64,000 nt of DNA from an uncultured Pelagibacteraceae bacterium (GTDB lineage Bacteria > Pseudomonadota > Alphaproteobacteria > Pelagibacterales > Pelagibacteraceae). Location of the stretch: NCBI GenBank assembly GCA_902524345.1, contig CABZCX010000004.1, positions 39,334 through 103,333 on the forward strand. Direction: 5' to 3'. Numbering within the stretch: the stretch's first letter is position 1; each line of letters begins with the position of its first letter. This document shows, in pieces, positions 42,332-53,175 of this stretch. The notes under the pieces were generated by a model. That model did not search any database. It was not told the DNA's origin and saw nothing but the letters and a program-made list of their open reading frames with translations. Made by a program: the position numbers and the translations under genes.

Positions 42332-44379
42332 GCAATATCATTTATTATATCTGCTCGATCATATAATTTTATTAATGCTTTAAATTTCCCTATGTCTTCT
42401 TTTTCATTTTCTATTCTTTTAATTTCTTTCTCCGCTAAAATAAAAAGGTCATGATTACGTATTGGATCTGCTAACTTAAAGTTTTTGATACCACTTTGTT
42501 TAAAACCAAGAATATCTCCAAAACCTCTTAACTTCATATCCTCCTCAGATATTACAAATCCGTCATTTGAGGCTTTTAATATTTTAATTCTTTTTTTTGC
42601 ATTTTCGCTTAGATTTGATTTAAACATTAATATACATGAGGATTCTTTATTGCCTCTTCCAACTCTACCTCTAAGTTGATGTAATTGAGACAAACCAAAT
42701 TTATTTGCGTTTTCTATAATAATTACATTTGCATTAGGAAAATCTATACCAACTTCAATGATTGTAGTTGAAACTAAAATCTTAAATTCATTTTTTAAAA
42801 ATTTGTTTAGGATTTTTTCTTTCTCCTCAATCGTTGTTTTTCCATGGAGTAAATAAACCTCATTAGGAAATATCTTTTTTAAATATTCAGATTTTTTAAC
42901 TGCTGAAGAATGATCAATTTTTTTAGACTCTTCTATAAGAGGGCATACCCAAAAAATTTGATTTCCAAGTCGTATTTCTTTCTTTATGAATTTAATAACA
43001 TCCTCAATCTTACTCTCAATTTTACTATAAGTTTTAACAGGTTTTCGGCTATTCGGTTTTTTTCGTATAATTGAAAGATCCATATCGCCGTAGATAGTCA
43101 TTGTTAAAGTGCGTGGTATTGGTGTTGCTGTCATTAAAAGAACATCACAATCTTTCCCAGCTTTATCAGATAGTTTTTTTCTTTGACTAACCCCAAATTT
43201 ATGCTGTTCATCAATTATTATTAAACCTAGTTTTTTGAATTCTACTTTTTTTTGAAATAAGACATGTGTTCCAAAAACAATATCAATTTCTTTTTTAATA
43301 AGTTTATCTAAAATTTTTTTTTTATCTTTGTATGATGATTTTCCAGAGAGTAACTCTATTTTAATAATTTTGGGAAATATTTTTTTTGCTAATAAAAAAT
43401 GCTGTCTTGCTAATATTTCGGTAGGAGCCATTACTGCTACTTGAAAGTCAGAACTGATGGTATTGAATGCAGATAATAACGCTACTATTGTTTTGCCACT
43501 ACCAACATCACCCTGAAGTAATCTAAACATCTTTTTATCTGAGCACAAATCATCGTTAATCTCATTTAATGTTTTAGTTTGATCACTAGTTAAGGAAAAA
43601 TCTAACTTGGATATTATTTCACTTTGTTTTTTAGTATCAAATTTTTTCTTTGTTTTTTTTATTTTTTTAATCTTTTTTCTAATTTCTGAATTTACCAAAA
43701 AAGTTGAAAAAATTTCATCAAAAGCAAGTCTTTGATAAAAGTTTTCTTTAAATTTACCAATATTTTCAGGTTCATGCAGCTTTTTGATTGAGTCATTCCA
43801 TCCAATATTGTCAAAATTTTTTAATATGTTTTTAGAGTGCCATTCATCAATTTTAGGTAAATTTTTAATTATTTGTAACATTATTTTATTATAAACTTTT
43901 TCACTAATACCATCAGTCAATGAATAACTATTATGTTTTTGTTTTATAATTGAGGAGTCTTCTGAAACATATTTTGGATTTGTTAATTGGTATTTGTTCC
44001 TAAAATGTTTAATTTTCCCACTGATTGTTACTTCTTTTCCAATGGGTAGTACCTTTTTTATATATCCCTCGTAGCTGTTAAAAAAAACACAATCTATATT
44101 ACCAGTTTCATCTTTACATAAAACTCGATTTGGTAAGTTTCTTACCCTAGGAAATGAATATTTTTGAGGGATTATCGTTATAGTTTGTACTTCATCTATT
44201 TTTAAATCTTTAATTTTCGAAGATAAACTTCGATCTGTATAGGATTTTGGTAATTTCCATAATAGATCGAAAATAGTATTAATTTTTTTCTTTTTTAATA
44301 AATTTGATGTCTTTGCTCCTACACCTTTTAGAGAACTTAGATCAGATAATAAATATTCATAATTTCTTTTAATATCCAT
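42328..44379 (-). CDS. recG: ATP-dependent DNA helicase RecG
   Basis: LLQGDVGSGKTIVALL, DEQHKFGV, MTATPIPRTL, QLHQLRGRVGRG. Confidence 0.96.
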   Translation of the reverse strand: MDIKRNYEYLLSDLSSLKGVGAKTSNLLKKKKINTIFDLLWKLPKSYTDRSLSSKIKDLKIDEVQTITIIPQKYSFPRVRNLPNRVLCKDETGNIDCVFFNSYEGYIKKVLPIGKEVTISGKIKHFRNKYQLTNPKYVSEDSSIIKQKHNSYSLTDGISEKVYNKIMLQIIKNLPKIDEWHSKNILKNFDNIGWNDSIKKLHEPENIGKFKENFYQRLAFDEIFSTFLVNSEIRKKIKKIKKTKKKFDTKKQSEIISKLDFSLTSDQTKTLNEINDDLCSDKKMFRLLQGDVGSGKTIVALLSAFNTISSDFQVAVMAPTEILARQHFLLAKKIFPKIIKIELLSGKSSYKDKKKILDKLIKKEIDIVFGTHVLFQKKVEFKKLGLIIIDEQHKFGVSQRKKLSDKAGKDCDVLLMTATPIPRTLTMTIYGDMDLSIIRKKPNSRKPVKTYSKIESKIEDVIKFIKKEIRLGNQIFWVCPLIEESKKIDHSSAVKKSEYLKKIFPNEVYLLHGKTTIEEKEKILNKFLKNEFKILVSTTIIEVGIDFPNANVIIIENANKFGLSQLHQLRGRVGRGNKESSCILMFKSNLSENAKKRIKILKASNDGFVISEEDMKLRGFGDILGFKQSGIKNFKLADPIRNHDLFILAEKEIKRIENEKEDIGKFKALIKLYDRADIINDIA

Positions 44380-44401
44380 AAACTAATATTATATTCTTAT
44401 T

Positions 44402-44662
44402 ATGACCACTGATACAGAACAAATAAAAAAAAAAATAATTTACAGATCAAATTATCGTGGCACTAAAGAAATGGATAAACTATTGGGAGCTTTCACCAAT
44501 AAATACTTAAATGAATTAGATTTAAGTGACTTAAATGAATTATTAAAGCTCTTGGAAGTAGATGATAACAATCTTTATAATTTTTATAATGGTTTAAAAA
44601 CTGATTTGGAATTTGAAAACAATAAAATTAACAACCTATTTAAAAATTTTAAATATTTATAA
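44402..44662 (+). CDS. sdhE: Succinate dehydrogenase assembly factor SdhE
   Basis: IIYRSNYRGTKEMDKLLGAF (RGxxE motif), divergent from recG. Confidence 0.88.
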   Translation: MTTDTEQIKKKIIYRSNYRGTKEMDKLLGAFTNKYLNELDLSDLNELLKLLEVDDNNLYNFYNGLKTDLEFENNKINNLFKNFKYL

Positions 44663-44669
44663 TTTTTGA

Positions 44670-44759
44670 TGGCGGAGAGACTGGGATTCGAACCCAGGAA
44701 AGAGTTGCCCCTTTGCCGGTTTTCAAGACCGGTGCTTTCAACCGCTCAGCCATCTCTCC
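44670..44759 (-). tRNA. tRNA-Ser (anticodon UGA)
   Basis: Minus-strand GGAGAGATGGCTGAGCGGTTGAAAGCACCGGTCTTGAAAACCGG...GGGTTCGAATCCCAGTCTCTCCGCCA with long variable arm. Confidence 0.95.
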
Positions 44760-44843
44760 GTGTAGAAGCTTTTATAATTAAAAATATTTAATTCAACAAT
44801 AAAATAGTCTAATTAGTCTTGATATTTTGTTCATTTAATTAAT

Positions 44844-45722
44844 ATGAAAAATAATTTTAATAAAGGTTTGATTTTAACTTCACTGGGTTCATTTTGGTGG
44901 GGATTTATTGGGGTTATATATTTTGAGTCCGTATCTTTTATCGGTCATACTGAATTAGTCGTGCATAGATGTTTATGGACTGCAATCATGTTAGTTTTTA
45001 CCACAACTTTTTTGTCTAAATGGCAAATGTTCCTAAAAGAAATAAAAGATAGAAAAAAATTAATCGCATTATTTGTATCTGGTTTTTTAATTTTTGTTAA
45101 TTGGTCTATATGGATTTATGCTGTAGCTACCGAAAGAATTATAGATGCAAGTTTCGGATATTTTATTATGCCAATTATCAGTGTGCTTTTAGGATATATT
45201 TTTTTTAGAGAAAAACTTAATAAAAAAAGAATTTTTTCAATCCTTTTAGTTTTGATATCAATTATAATATTAATTTTATTTAATCTTAAATCCTTACCTT
45301 GGGTTGGTCTTGTCGTAGCTTTTAGTTGGGCATTTTACAACTTAGTAAGAAAAAAAATTAAAATAGATACTGACATTGGATTATTAATTGAAAGCTTGTA
45401 TATTTTTCCGTTCGCTCTTGTTGCATTTTATATTATTGCAAATAACAACTTTAATGATTTTAGTTTGAATAACCCAGGACTAAGTCTGTATTTGCTTTTA
45501 GCTGGTCCAATGACAGTGATTCCTTTGTTCCTTTATGTAAGAGGAGTTGAGTTAATTGGTTTAGGTCCAACTGGAATGATATTTTATATTACGCCAACTT
45601 TACAGTTCATTTTAGGTTATTTTTATTATGGAGAGGATTTTTCATTAGTGAAATTTCTAAGTTTTATTATCATTTGGATTGCTGTAATTATATATTTAAA
45701 CGATTTATATGAACAAAATTAA
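44844..45722 (+). CDS. rarD: RarD-type EamA transporter
   Basis: Ten-TM EamA; SFWWGFIGVIYFESVSFIGHTELVVHRCLWT. Confidence 0.88.
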   Translation: MKNNFNKGLILTSLGSFWWGFIGVIYFESVSFIGHTELVVHRCLWTAIMLVFTTTFLSKWQMFLKEIKDRKKLIALFVSGFLIFVNWSIWIYAVATERIIDASFGYFIMPIISVLLGYIFFREKLNKKRIFSILLVLISIIILILFNLKSLPWVGLVVAFSWAFYNLVRKKIKIDTDIGLLIESLYIFPFALVAFYIIANNNFNDFSLNNPGLSLYLLLAGPMTVIPLFLYVRGVELIGLGPTGMIFYITPTLQFILGYFYYGEDFSLVKFLSFIIIWIAVIIYLNDLYEQN

Positions 45723-46710
45723 AATTTTTTTTTTAATTATATTTTTTTTTCAGTCTAGTTCCTTTGCTAATGAAATTCAAAGCTTTGAAAATTGGAAAAA
45801 AAATTTTAAACAAAGAGCTCTAGCATATAATATTTCTGAGAAAACTTTTGATCTTGTAATGGCTGATACTAAGTTTCTATCTAATGTAATAAAATATGAT
45901 AGATATCAACCTGAATTTTATGAGGATACTAAGACTTATATTTCAAAAAGAGCATCCTCAAAAAAATTGAGTAAAGGCACTAACTTTTATTCAAGTAACA
46001 AAAAATTGATTAATACTGTAGAAAATAAGTTTGATATTGAGAAAGAACTTTTATTATCATTAATGGGAATTGAAACTAATTATGGAACCTATGTTGGTAA
46101 GATGGATATTCTTTCTTCACTAGCGACATTAAGTTATGATAAACGAAGATCTGAATTTTTTACTAAAGAACTTCTTATTTTACTTAAATTAATAGATGAA
46201 AATCAAATAGATTATAAATCTTTATATGGTTCATGGGCAGGAGCATTTGGTTTTTTTCAGTTTATGCCCTCAACTATAAAAAATTACGCTATTGATTTTA
46301 ATGCTGATAATTACATAGATTTAAAAAATTCTCATGATGCTTATGCATCTGCTGCAAATTATCTTAAAAAGATTGGTTGGAAAAAAAATTCCCCTTGTTT
46401 TTACCAGATAGATCTAAAAGAAAACACACCAAAAAAATATTTAAATGTTTCTGCTAAAAAACTTCATAATAAAAAAAGATTAAGTTTCTTTAAAAAATAT
46501 ATAAAAAATTATGATGAATTAAGTTTTTTAAAATCGTACTACAATGTTGCAATAATCACTCCTGACAAAGATATTATTCCAGGTGCAGATACTTTAAATC
46601 CTGCTTATATTGTGTTTGACAACTATGAAATAATTCTTCAATGGAATAGATCTCTAAGATTTGCTTTAGCTGTTTGTACCTTAAAGGATAAATTTAAAAA
46701 TGAGCTATAA
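45709..46710 (+). CDS. Lytic murein transglycosylase B-like
   Basis: LSLMGIETNYGTYVGKMDILSSLATLSYDKRRSEFFTKEL, GSWAGAFGFFQFMPSTI. Confidence 0.92.
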   Translation: MNKIKIFFLIIFFFQSSSFANEIQSFENWKKNFKQRALAYNISEKTFDLVMADTKFLSNVIKYDRYQPEFYEDTKTYISKRASSKKLSKGTNFYSSNKKLINTVENKFDIEKELLLSLMGIETNYGTYVGKMDILSSLATLSYDKRRSEFFTKELLILLKLIDENQIDYKSLYGSWAGAFGFFQFMPSTIKNYAIDFNADNYIDLKNSHDAYASAANYLKKIGWKKNSPCFYQIDLKENTPKKYLNVSAKKLHNKKRLSFFKKYIKNYDELSFLKSYYNVAIITPDKDIIPGADTLNPAYIVFDNYEIILQWNRSLRFALAVCTLKDKFKNEL

Positions 46711-47446
46711 AATTTTACTTATATTACTCTCCTTTTTTTTGATAGGTTGTGTCCAAGTCCCCAAACAATTTGATAAGACCGAAATAAAATTAGAAAAAAA
46801 ATATGCTAATAGTGGATTTGCCTTAATTTTTCACGAAAGTTTAGATAAAATAAAGAAATTAGATGATAGATCATTAATAATTTATCACAAATCACTAAAA
46901 AGAAAATCAACTGTCAAGATTACAAATCCAAAAAATGGCAAGTCTTTGATTGCAGAAGTGAAATCTAATAATCAAAAGTTTTCAGATTTTTATAATTCTG
47001 TTATATCTAAAAGAATAGCTGAAGATTTGGATCTTGATTTTAATGAACCACTAATAAGAATAACATTAGTCTCAAGAAATTCTGCTTTTATTGCAAAAAA
47101 AAGTAAGACATTCGAAGAAGAAAAAAAAGTTGCTGAAAAAGCACCAGTTGATGGTATTCAAATAAAAGATCTAAATTCAACACCTAAGAAGAAAAAGAAA
47201 AATAAAAAACTTAAATTTTCCTATTCGATAAAACTAGCTGATTTTTATTATAAAAATTCAGCAAAGACTATGATTTTACGAATTAAAAATGAAACAAATA
47301 TTAAAAATTCTAGAATACAACAACTTTCTAAAACAAAATTTAGAGTACTAATAGGCCCCTTTAATGATATAAAAAGTTTAAAAGAGTCCTACGAAAAACT
47401 TAGGCCAATGAATTTTGAAAATTTAGAAATACTGAATAATGTTTAA
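46700..47446 (+). CDS. RlpA-like lipoprotein with C-terminal SPOR-like domain
   Basis: Lipobox LIGC; central double-psi-barrel-like region; C-terminal RVLIGPFNDIKSLKESYEKL. Confidence 0.75.
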   Translation: MSYKILLILLSFFLIGCVQVPKQFDKTEIKLEKKYANSGFALIFHESLDKIKKLDDRSLIIYHKSLKRKSTVKITNPKNGKSLIAEVKSNNQKFSDFYNSVISKRIAEDLDLDFNEPLIRITLVSRNSAFIAKKSKTFEEEKKVAEKAPVDGIQIKDLNSTPKKKKKNKKLKFSYSIKLADFYYKNSAKTMILRIKNETNIKNSRIQQLSKTKFRVLIGPFNDIKSLKESYEKLRPMNFENLEILNNV

Positions 47447-48590
47447 GAAGATTTTTATAATTAATTTAACAATATTATTTCTTTCAAGTTACTTGAATGC
47501 AAATATTCAAATAAAGGCTAGAACTGCTATCTTACAAGATTTTTTGTCTGGAGAGATACTTTATGAAAAAGATCCTGATAGATCAATTTACCCAGCTTCG
47601 ATGACTAAAATTATGACATCTATAATCGCTTTTGATTTAATTAAGTCTGGTGATTTAAATTTAGAGGATAAATTTATAATATCAGAAAAAGCATGGAGAT
47701 TATCTACCGCTGGTTACTCCTCAATGTTTATAATGGTTGGGGATGAGGTTACTGTAGAAAATTTACTTAGAGGAATTATTGTTGCTTCTGGAAATGATGC
47801 CTGTATTGCTTTAGCAGAAGGTATTGCGGGGACCGAAGAGGAATTTGCAATTCTGATGACTATGAAGGCCAAAGAATTAGGTATGGAAAATACAAATTTT
47901 ACTAATTCATCAGGAATTAATGATCCAGATAATTACTCGACTGTTAGGGATATTCTTATAATGTCTAATTACCTTATTAAAGAACATCCCGAATATTATC
48001 AATTATTTAGTGAGAAAGAGTTTACTTGGGATAGGACAGGTGGTGACCCCATAACTCAGGGGAATCGTAATCCACTTCTTTATAAAAACCTTGGAGCGGA
48101 TGGTATCAAAACTGGTTACTTAGCAGTCGAAAAATATTCTCTAGCCTCATCATTAGAAAAAAATGGACGAAGATTAATAGCTGTTGGAAGTGGATTTGAA
48201 ACTAAAAATAGTAGGTCTAGAGAAAGTACTAAGTTATTAACCTATGGCATTACAAATTTTGATCTCATCGAAATAGCTAAGGCAAAAAAATCTTTAGACA
48301 AAGTTGATGTTTGGTTAGGAAAAGAAAAACAAGTAAGCGTATATGTTAATGACGACATATATAAAACTATAAAAAAAGCACAAAAAAGATTATTAAAAGT
48401 ATCAATTAATTATAAGGGACCAGTAGAAGCGCCAATTAAAAAAAATCAAATCATTGGAAAATTAAATATTTCTTATAATGAAAACATAATCGGAGAATAT
48501 GATTTGCTAGCAGCTAATGATGTTAAAAAAGTTAACATGTTTTCAAGACTTATGAAGTCTATTAATTATTTGATTTGGGGTGATGTCTAA
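47439..48590 (+). CDS. D-alanyl-D-alanine carboxypeptidase (PBP5/6 type)
   Basis: SIYPASMTKIMT (SxxK), SGNDACIA, DGIKTGYL (KTG). Confidence 0.95.
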   Translation: MFKKIFIINLTILFLSSYLNANIQIKARTAILQDFLSGEILYEKDPDRSIYPASMTKIMTSIIAFDLIKSGDLNLEDKFIISEKAWRLSTAGYSSMFIMVGDEVTVENLLRGIIVASGNDACIALAEGIAGTEEEFAILMTMKAKELGMENTNFTNSSGINDPDNYSTVRDILIMSNYLIKEHPEYYQLFSEKEFTWDRTGGDPITQGNRNPLLYKNLGADGIKTGYLAVEKYSLASSLEKNGRRLIAVGSGFETKNSRSRESTKLLTYGITNFDLIEIAKAKKSLDKVDVWLGKEKQVSVYVNDDIYKTIKKAQKRLLKVSINYKGPVEAPIKKNQIIGKLNISYNENIIGEYDLLAANDVKKVNMFSRLMKSINYLIWGDV

Positions 48591-49197
48591 TAAGCCTGTT
48601 ATTGTTTTTGAAGGTATTGAATGTAGTGGAAAATCTCTTCATATCAGGAATGTATGTAATTTTTTAAAAAAAAAAAAGATTCCATATATATGTTTAAGAG
48701 AACCTGGTGGTAGTAGAAATTCAGAAATTATTAGAAAATTAATTCTTAATAAAAAATCAAATTTTAATCGAAATACTGATTTATTTTTATATTCCGCCTC
48801 AAGAAGTGAAAATATTCAAAAATTAAAAAGATTTCATAAAAAAAAAATTATACTCATAGATAGATTTACTGACTCCACTGTAGCTTATCAACATTTCGGG
48901 TTAGGTGTTGACTTAAATCTAATAAATAAAATTCATAGTGTGATACTAAATGATTTTAAAATTGATTTTACTTTTTTAAATATTGTAAATAACAAAAACA
49001 TGTTATCAAGATTAAAAAAAAGAGATAAATTGAATAGATATGATAAATTTAGTAGCAAATTTTATGAAAAGGTACAAAAAGGTTATTTAAAAATTGCAAG
49101 AAATAGGAAAAATAAATACTTAATTGTTGATTCAAATCTAGAATTAAAAAGAAATAAAGAAATTATAATTAGAAAGATTAATGATCTTATTAAATGA
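48583..49197 (+). CDS. tmk: Thymidylate kinase
   Basis: IVFEGIECSGKSLHI P-loop, LREPGGS, DRFTDSTVAYQ. Confidence 0.92.
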   Translation: MSNKPVIVFEGIECSGKSLHIRNVCNFLKKKKIPYICLREPGGSRNSEIIRKLILNKKSNFNRNTDLFLYSASRSENIQKLKRFHKKKIILIDRFTDSTVAYQHFGLGVDLNLINKIHSVILNDFKIDFTFLNIVNNKNMLSRLKKRDKLNRYDKFSSKFYEKVQKGYLKIARNRKNKYLIVDSNLELKRNKEIIIRKINDLIK

Positions 49198-50114
49198 AAT
49201 TAAATCCTTCAAATCAATTAGAATTATTTATTCACGGAAAAGAATTAAAAAAATTTATATCTTTATATAAAGAAAATAAACTTCCAAATAAGATTTTATT
49301 AAACGGCCGAAAGGGGATAGGTAAATGCACTTTGGCTTATCATTTAATCAATTCTATTCTTTCTGAAAATGAGGATTTTGCGTATAATTTTACAGATTTC
49401 AAAATTGATGAGAGAAATAAATCTTTTAAATTAATTAAAAATGGTTCAAGTCCAAACTTTTCTTTAGTTGACGTTAAAATAGATAAAAAAGTTGTGAACA
49501 TAGATCAAATAAGAGGATTAATAAAAGATTTAAATAAGTCCTCCTTTAATGAAAAACCTAAATTTGTTTTAATTGATAATAGTGAATTTTTGAACAAGAA
49601 TAGCATAAATGCCTTATTAAAAGATATTGAAGAACCAAATATTGGTGTTTATTTTATACTCATTCAAAATCAAAAAAAATTATTAAATACATTAACCTCT
49701 AGATTTGTGAAATTTAACATCCATTTAAGTAATAATGAATCATTGTATACAATAAATAAATTAATAAATGATAATATTCATAATTTGGTTAATAATGAAT
49801 TTATTAATTATTATTTTTCACCAGGTAATATTTATAAGATGATAGATTTTTGTAACGATAATAATATAGATTTTAAAGATATAAAACTTATAGATTTTAT
49901 TAATATTTTGATAAACAATAATCACTTTAAGAAAGACTCAAATCTTAAATATCTTTTTTATGAAGTCTTGGAAAATTTATTAAAACAAAAAACAAAATCA
50001 TTGGACTTAGATCATTACAATTATTTTATTAAAAAAATAAATATAATTAATAAATATAATCTCGATGAGGAATCGCTATTTATTGAATTAAGTGATAAAA
50101 TATTAAATGGGTAA
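49194..50114 (+). CDS. holB: DNA polymerase III delta-prime subunit-like
   Basis: NKILLNGRKGIGKCTLAYHLI, IDNSEFLNKNSINALLKDIEEP; between tmk and metG. Confidence 0.85.
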   Translation: MKLNPSNQLELFIHGKELKKFISLYKENKLPNKILLNGRKGIGKCTLAYHLINSILSENEDFAYNFTDFKIDERNKSFKLIKNGSSPNFSLVDVKIDKKVVNIDQIRGLIKDLNKSSFNEKPKFVLIDNSEFLNKNSINALLKDIEEPNIGVYFILIQNQKKLLNTLTSRFVKFNIHLSNNESLYTINKLINDNIHNLVNNEFINYYFSPGNIYKMIDFCNDNNIDFKDIKLIDFINILINNNHFKKDSNLKYLFYEVLENLLKQKTKSLDLDHYNYFIKKINIINKYNLDEESLFIELSDKILNG

Positions 50115-51648
50115 AACATTTTATATCACTACTCCAATTTATTACCCTTCGGCAAAACCTCATATGGGACATGCTTACTCAAGCATAATAGCTGATTTTT
50201 TTGCTAGATTTAAAAGAATAGATGGTTACGAAGTGTTCTTTCTCACTGGTACTGATGAACACGGTCTAAAAATTCAAAGAGCTGCTGAAAAAAAGAAAGT
50301 AGATCCATTAAAATTTTGCGATGAAATAAGCCAAACATTTAAGGATTTATCTAAGACATTAAACCTAACAAATAATGATTTTATAAGAACAACAGAAATA
50401 CGTCACAAAAAATCTGTTCAATATTTATGGGAGGAATTATTAAAAAATGATGATATTTATTTATCAAAATATTCCGGATGGTATTCTGTATCGGATGAAG
50501 CCTTTTATGACGAGAACGAAATTGAAGAAATAGATAATAAAAAAATTGCCATTTCATCAAAATCACCTGTTGAATGGGTTGATGAAGAATCATATTTTTT
50601 TAGATTATCTAAATGGGAAAAGCCACTTTTAGATTTTTATGAAAAAAATCCAAATTTTATTTTACCTGCCTCAAGAAAAAATGAGGTAATTAGTTTTGTA
50701 AAAAGCGGACTAAAAGATTTATCAGTTAGCAGAAAGAGCTTCTCCTGGGGCATTAAAGTTCCAAATGATGAAAAGCACGTGATATATGTATGGTTAGATG
50801 CTTTAACAAATTATATTAGTGCATTAAATTATCCTGACAAAAATAATGATTTATATAAAAAATTCTGGCCTGCCTCAATTCATTTAATTGGAAAAGACAT
50901 ATTAAGATTTCATGCAGTATATTGGCCAGCTTTTCTTTTGGCTGCAGAAATAGATCCTCCAAAAAAAGTATATGGACATGGATGGATACTTTCTAACGAA
51001 GAAAAGATGTCTAAATCAAAAGGTAATATCCTAGATCCATTAGAAATTATAAAACAATATGGACTTGATCCCTTGAGATATTATCTAATAAAAGAAGTAT
51101 CCTTTGGCAATGATGGAAATATTTCTCAGGAAAGATTAGAAGATTGTATCAATAGTGATTTGGCAAATAATTTTGGTAATTTATGCCAACGTGTTTGTGC
51201 TTTTGCCATTAGAAATTGTGATAGTAAGATTCCAGAAAAGATCCAATTTCAGAATGATGATTTAAAAATTTTAAATGAATACACTCGGAATCTAGATAAA
51301 ATAAGATCTGAAATAGATAGTCAAAATATCAATTACTATATTGATTATATTGTTAACCGATTATTTGATGCGAATAAATATTTTAATGATCAAGAACCAT
51401 GGAAAAAAAAAGATGATATAATTAGACTTAATACTATTGTTTACACTACTCTTGAAATTGTAAGAAAAATTACTTATTTGTTATATCCAATTATTCCTCA
51501 TTCATCGTTAAAAGCTTTAGATCTTTTTAATCTTAAGGAAAAAGACATTATTTTTGACACAATCAAAGACAATGAGTTTCTAAAAAAAGGCGGTGATATA
51601 AATAAAATTGATATATTGTTTAATAAAATAGAGAGAAAAAATGATTGA
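50107..51648 (+). CDS. metG: Methionyl-tRNA synthetase
   Basis: YPSAKPHMGHAYSSI, GTDEHGLKI, EEKMSKSKGN. Confidence 0.96.
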   Translation: MGKTFYITTPIYYPSAKPHMGHAYSSIIADFFARFKRIDGYEVFFLTGTDEHGLKIQRAAEKKKVDPLKFCDEISQTFKDLSKTLNLTNNDFIRTTEIRHKKSVQYLWEELLKNDDIYLSKYSGWYSVSDEAFYDENEIEEIDNKKIAISSKSPVEWVDEESYFFRLSKWEKPLLDFYEKNPNFILPASRKNEVISFVKSGLKDLSVSRKSFSWGIKVPNDEKHVIYVWLDALTNYISALNYPDKNNDLYKKFWPASIHLIGKDILRFHAVYWPAFLLAAEIDPPKKVYGHGWILSNEEKMSKSKGNILDPLEIIKQYGLDPLRYYLIKEVSFGNDGNISQERLEDCINSDLANNFGNLCQRVCAFAIRNCDSKIPEKIQFQNDDLKILNEYTRNLDKIRSEIDSQNINYYIDYIVNRLFDANKYFNDQEPWKKKDDIIRLNTIVYTTLEIVRKITYLLYPIIPHSSLKALDLFNLKEKDIIFDTIKDNEFLKKGGDINKIDILFNKIERKND

Positions 51649-52402
51649 TTCACACTGCCATTTAGATCATGAGCCATTATATAGTGACTTGAATAATGTT
51701 ATCAAAAGATCAAAAGAAATTGGTATTAAGAAATTATTGACCATTTCAACATCTGTGGAAAGTTTCTCAAGAGTAAAAGATATTGTAAAAAAAGATGACA
51801 TAATATTTGGTACTATTGGTATACACCCTCATGAAGCAGACAAGAATGAAATAGATATAGAATTTATTATTAAAAATTTGGATTTGCATAAAAAAATTAT
51901 TGGAGTAGGCGAGACAGGTCTTGATTTTTATTACGACAATTCAGATAGAAATAAACAAATAAAAAGTTTTAAACTTCATATAGAAGCTGCTTTAAAAGCT
52001 AACATACCTTTAATTATTCATTCAAGAAATGCTGAAGAAAAAACCTTTGAGATATTAGATGACTATAAAGACAAAAAACTCAAAATTTTAATGCATTGCT
52101 TTACTGGCTCACAGCATTTTGCTGAAAAACTTTTAAAGCTAAATGCTTATTTTTCAGCAAGTGGCATTATAACTTTTAAAAAATCTATTGAGTTACAAAA
52201 TACATTTAAATTTCTTCCTTTAAATAAGATTTTAATTGAAACTGATAGTCCTTTTCTTGCACCAGTCCCTAATCGGGGGAAAAAAAATGAACCAGCCTTT
52301 ATAGATTTTACTGCTTCAAAACTTGCAGAAATTAAAGGTATTACAAAATCGGAACTTATCAAAATTACCACAGACAACTTTGATAATCTTTTTTTTAATT
52401 AA
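51641..52402 (+). CDS. tatD: TatD-family deoxyribonuclease
   Basis: MIDSHCHLDHEPL, GIHPHEAD, GVGETGLDFYY, METDSPFLAP-like LIETDSPFLAP. Confidence 0.94.
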   Translation: MIDSHCHLDHEPLYSDLNNVIKRSKEIGIKKLLTISTSVESFSRVKDIVKKDDIIFGTIGIHPHEADKNEIDIEFIIKNLDLHKKIIGVGETGLDFYYDNSDRNKQIKSFKLHIEAALKANIPLIIHSRNAEEKTFEILDDYKDKKLKILMHCFTGSQHFAEKLLKLNAYFSASGIITFKKSIELQNTFKFLPLNKILIETDSPFLAPVPNRGKKNEPAFIDFTASKLAEIKGITKSELIKITTDNFDNLFFN

Positions 52403-52404
52403 AT

Positions 52405-53175
52405 ATGAAATTTATAATACTAGGTTGTGGAAGTTCAATGGGTGTACCAAGACCTGACGGTTTTTTTGGAAATTGTGATCCAAAAAATAAGAAAAATTAT
52501 AGAACACGGTGTTCAGCTTTATTAAAAACCTCTGATCAAAATATCTTATTTGATACATCGCCAGATCTACGTCAACAATTATTGAGACATAAAATAAAGA
52601 AAATAAATAAAGTCCTTTATTCACATATGCATGGTGATCAAACTCATGGAATTAATGATTTAAGACCATTTTATATAAGTAGTAAAAATCAAGTTGATGT
52701 TTATGCTGATAATTTTACATCAGATTACTTAAAAAAAAGTTTTTCATACATTTTTAAAAGTTTTTCCAAAGAGTATCCTGCCACATTGAAACTTCATAGA
52801 TTAAAAAAAATATTCAATATATCAAACTACAAAAAAAATGTTACAATTAGATCAATTAAAGTAAAACATGGTAGAGTAAAATCTAATTGCTTTATAATCG
52901 ATAAGAAGCTAGCTTATATAAGTGATGTGAGTAAAATATACAGTAAAGATTTTAAATATTTTAAAAATTTAAAATTTTTGGTAATTGATTGTCTTTGGTA
53001 TGATTATCATCCATCACATTTTAATTTGGAGACTTCTCTTTCTATGATTAGAAAATTTAAACCTAAAAAGGCTATTTTAACAAATTTATCACCAGTTTTA
53101 GATTATAAGGATCTTAAAAGACTTGTGCCAAAAAATACAATACCTGCATTTGATGGTCTTACTTTAAACTTATAA
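52405..53175 (+). CDS. MBL-fold metal-dependent hydrolase (PhnP-like)
   Basis: LGCGSSMGVPRPDG, SHMHGDQTHGINDLRPF. Confidence 0.9.
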   Translation: MKFIILGCGSSMGVPRPDGFFGNCDPKNKKNYRTRCSALLKTSDQNILFDTSPDLRQQLLRHKIKKINKVLYSHMHGDQTHGINDLRPFYISSKNQVDVYADNFTSDYLKKSFSYIFKSFSKEYPATLKLHRLKKIFNISNYKKNVTIRSIKVKHGRVKSNCFIIDKKLAYISDVSKIYSKDFKYFKNLKFLVIDCLWYDYHPSHFNLETSLSMIRKFKPKKAILTNLSPVLDYKDLKRLVPKNTIPAFDGLTLNL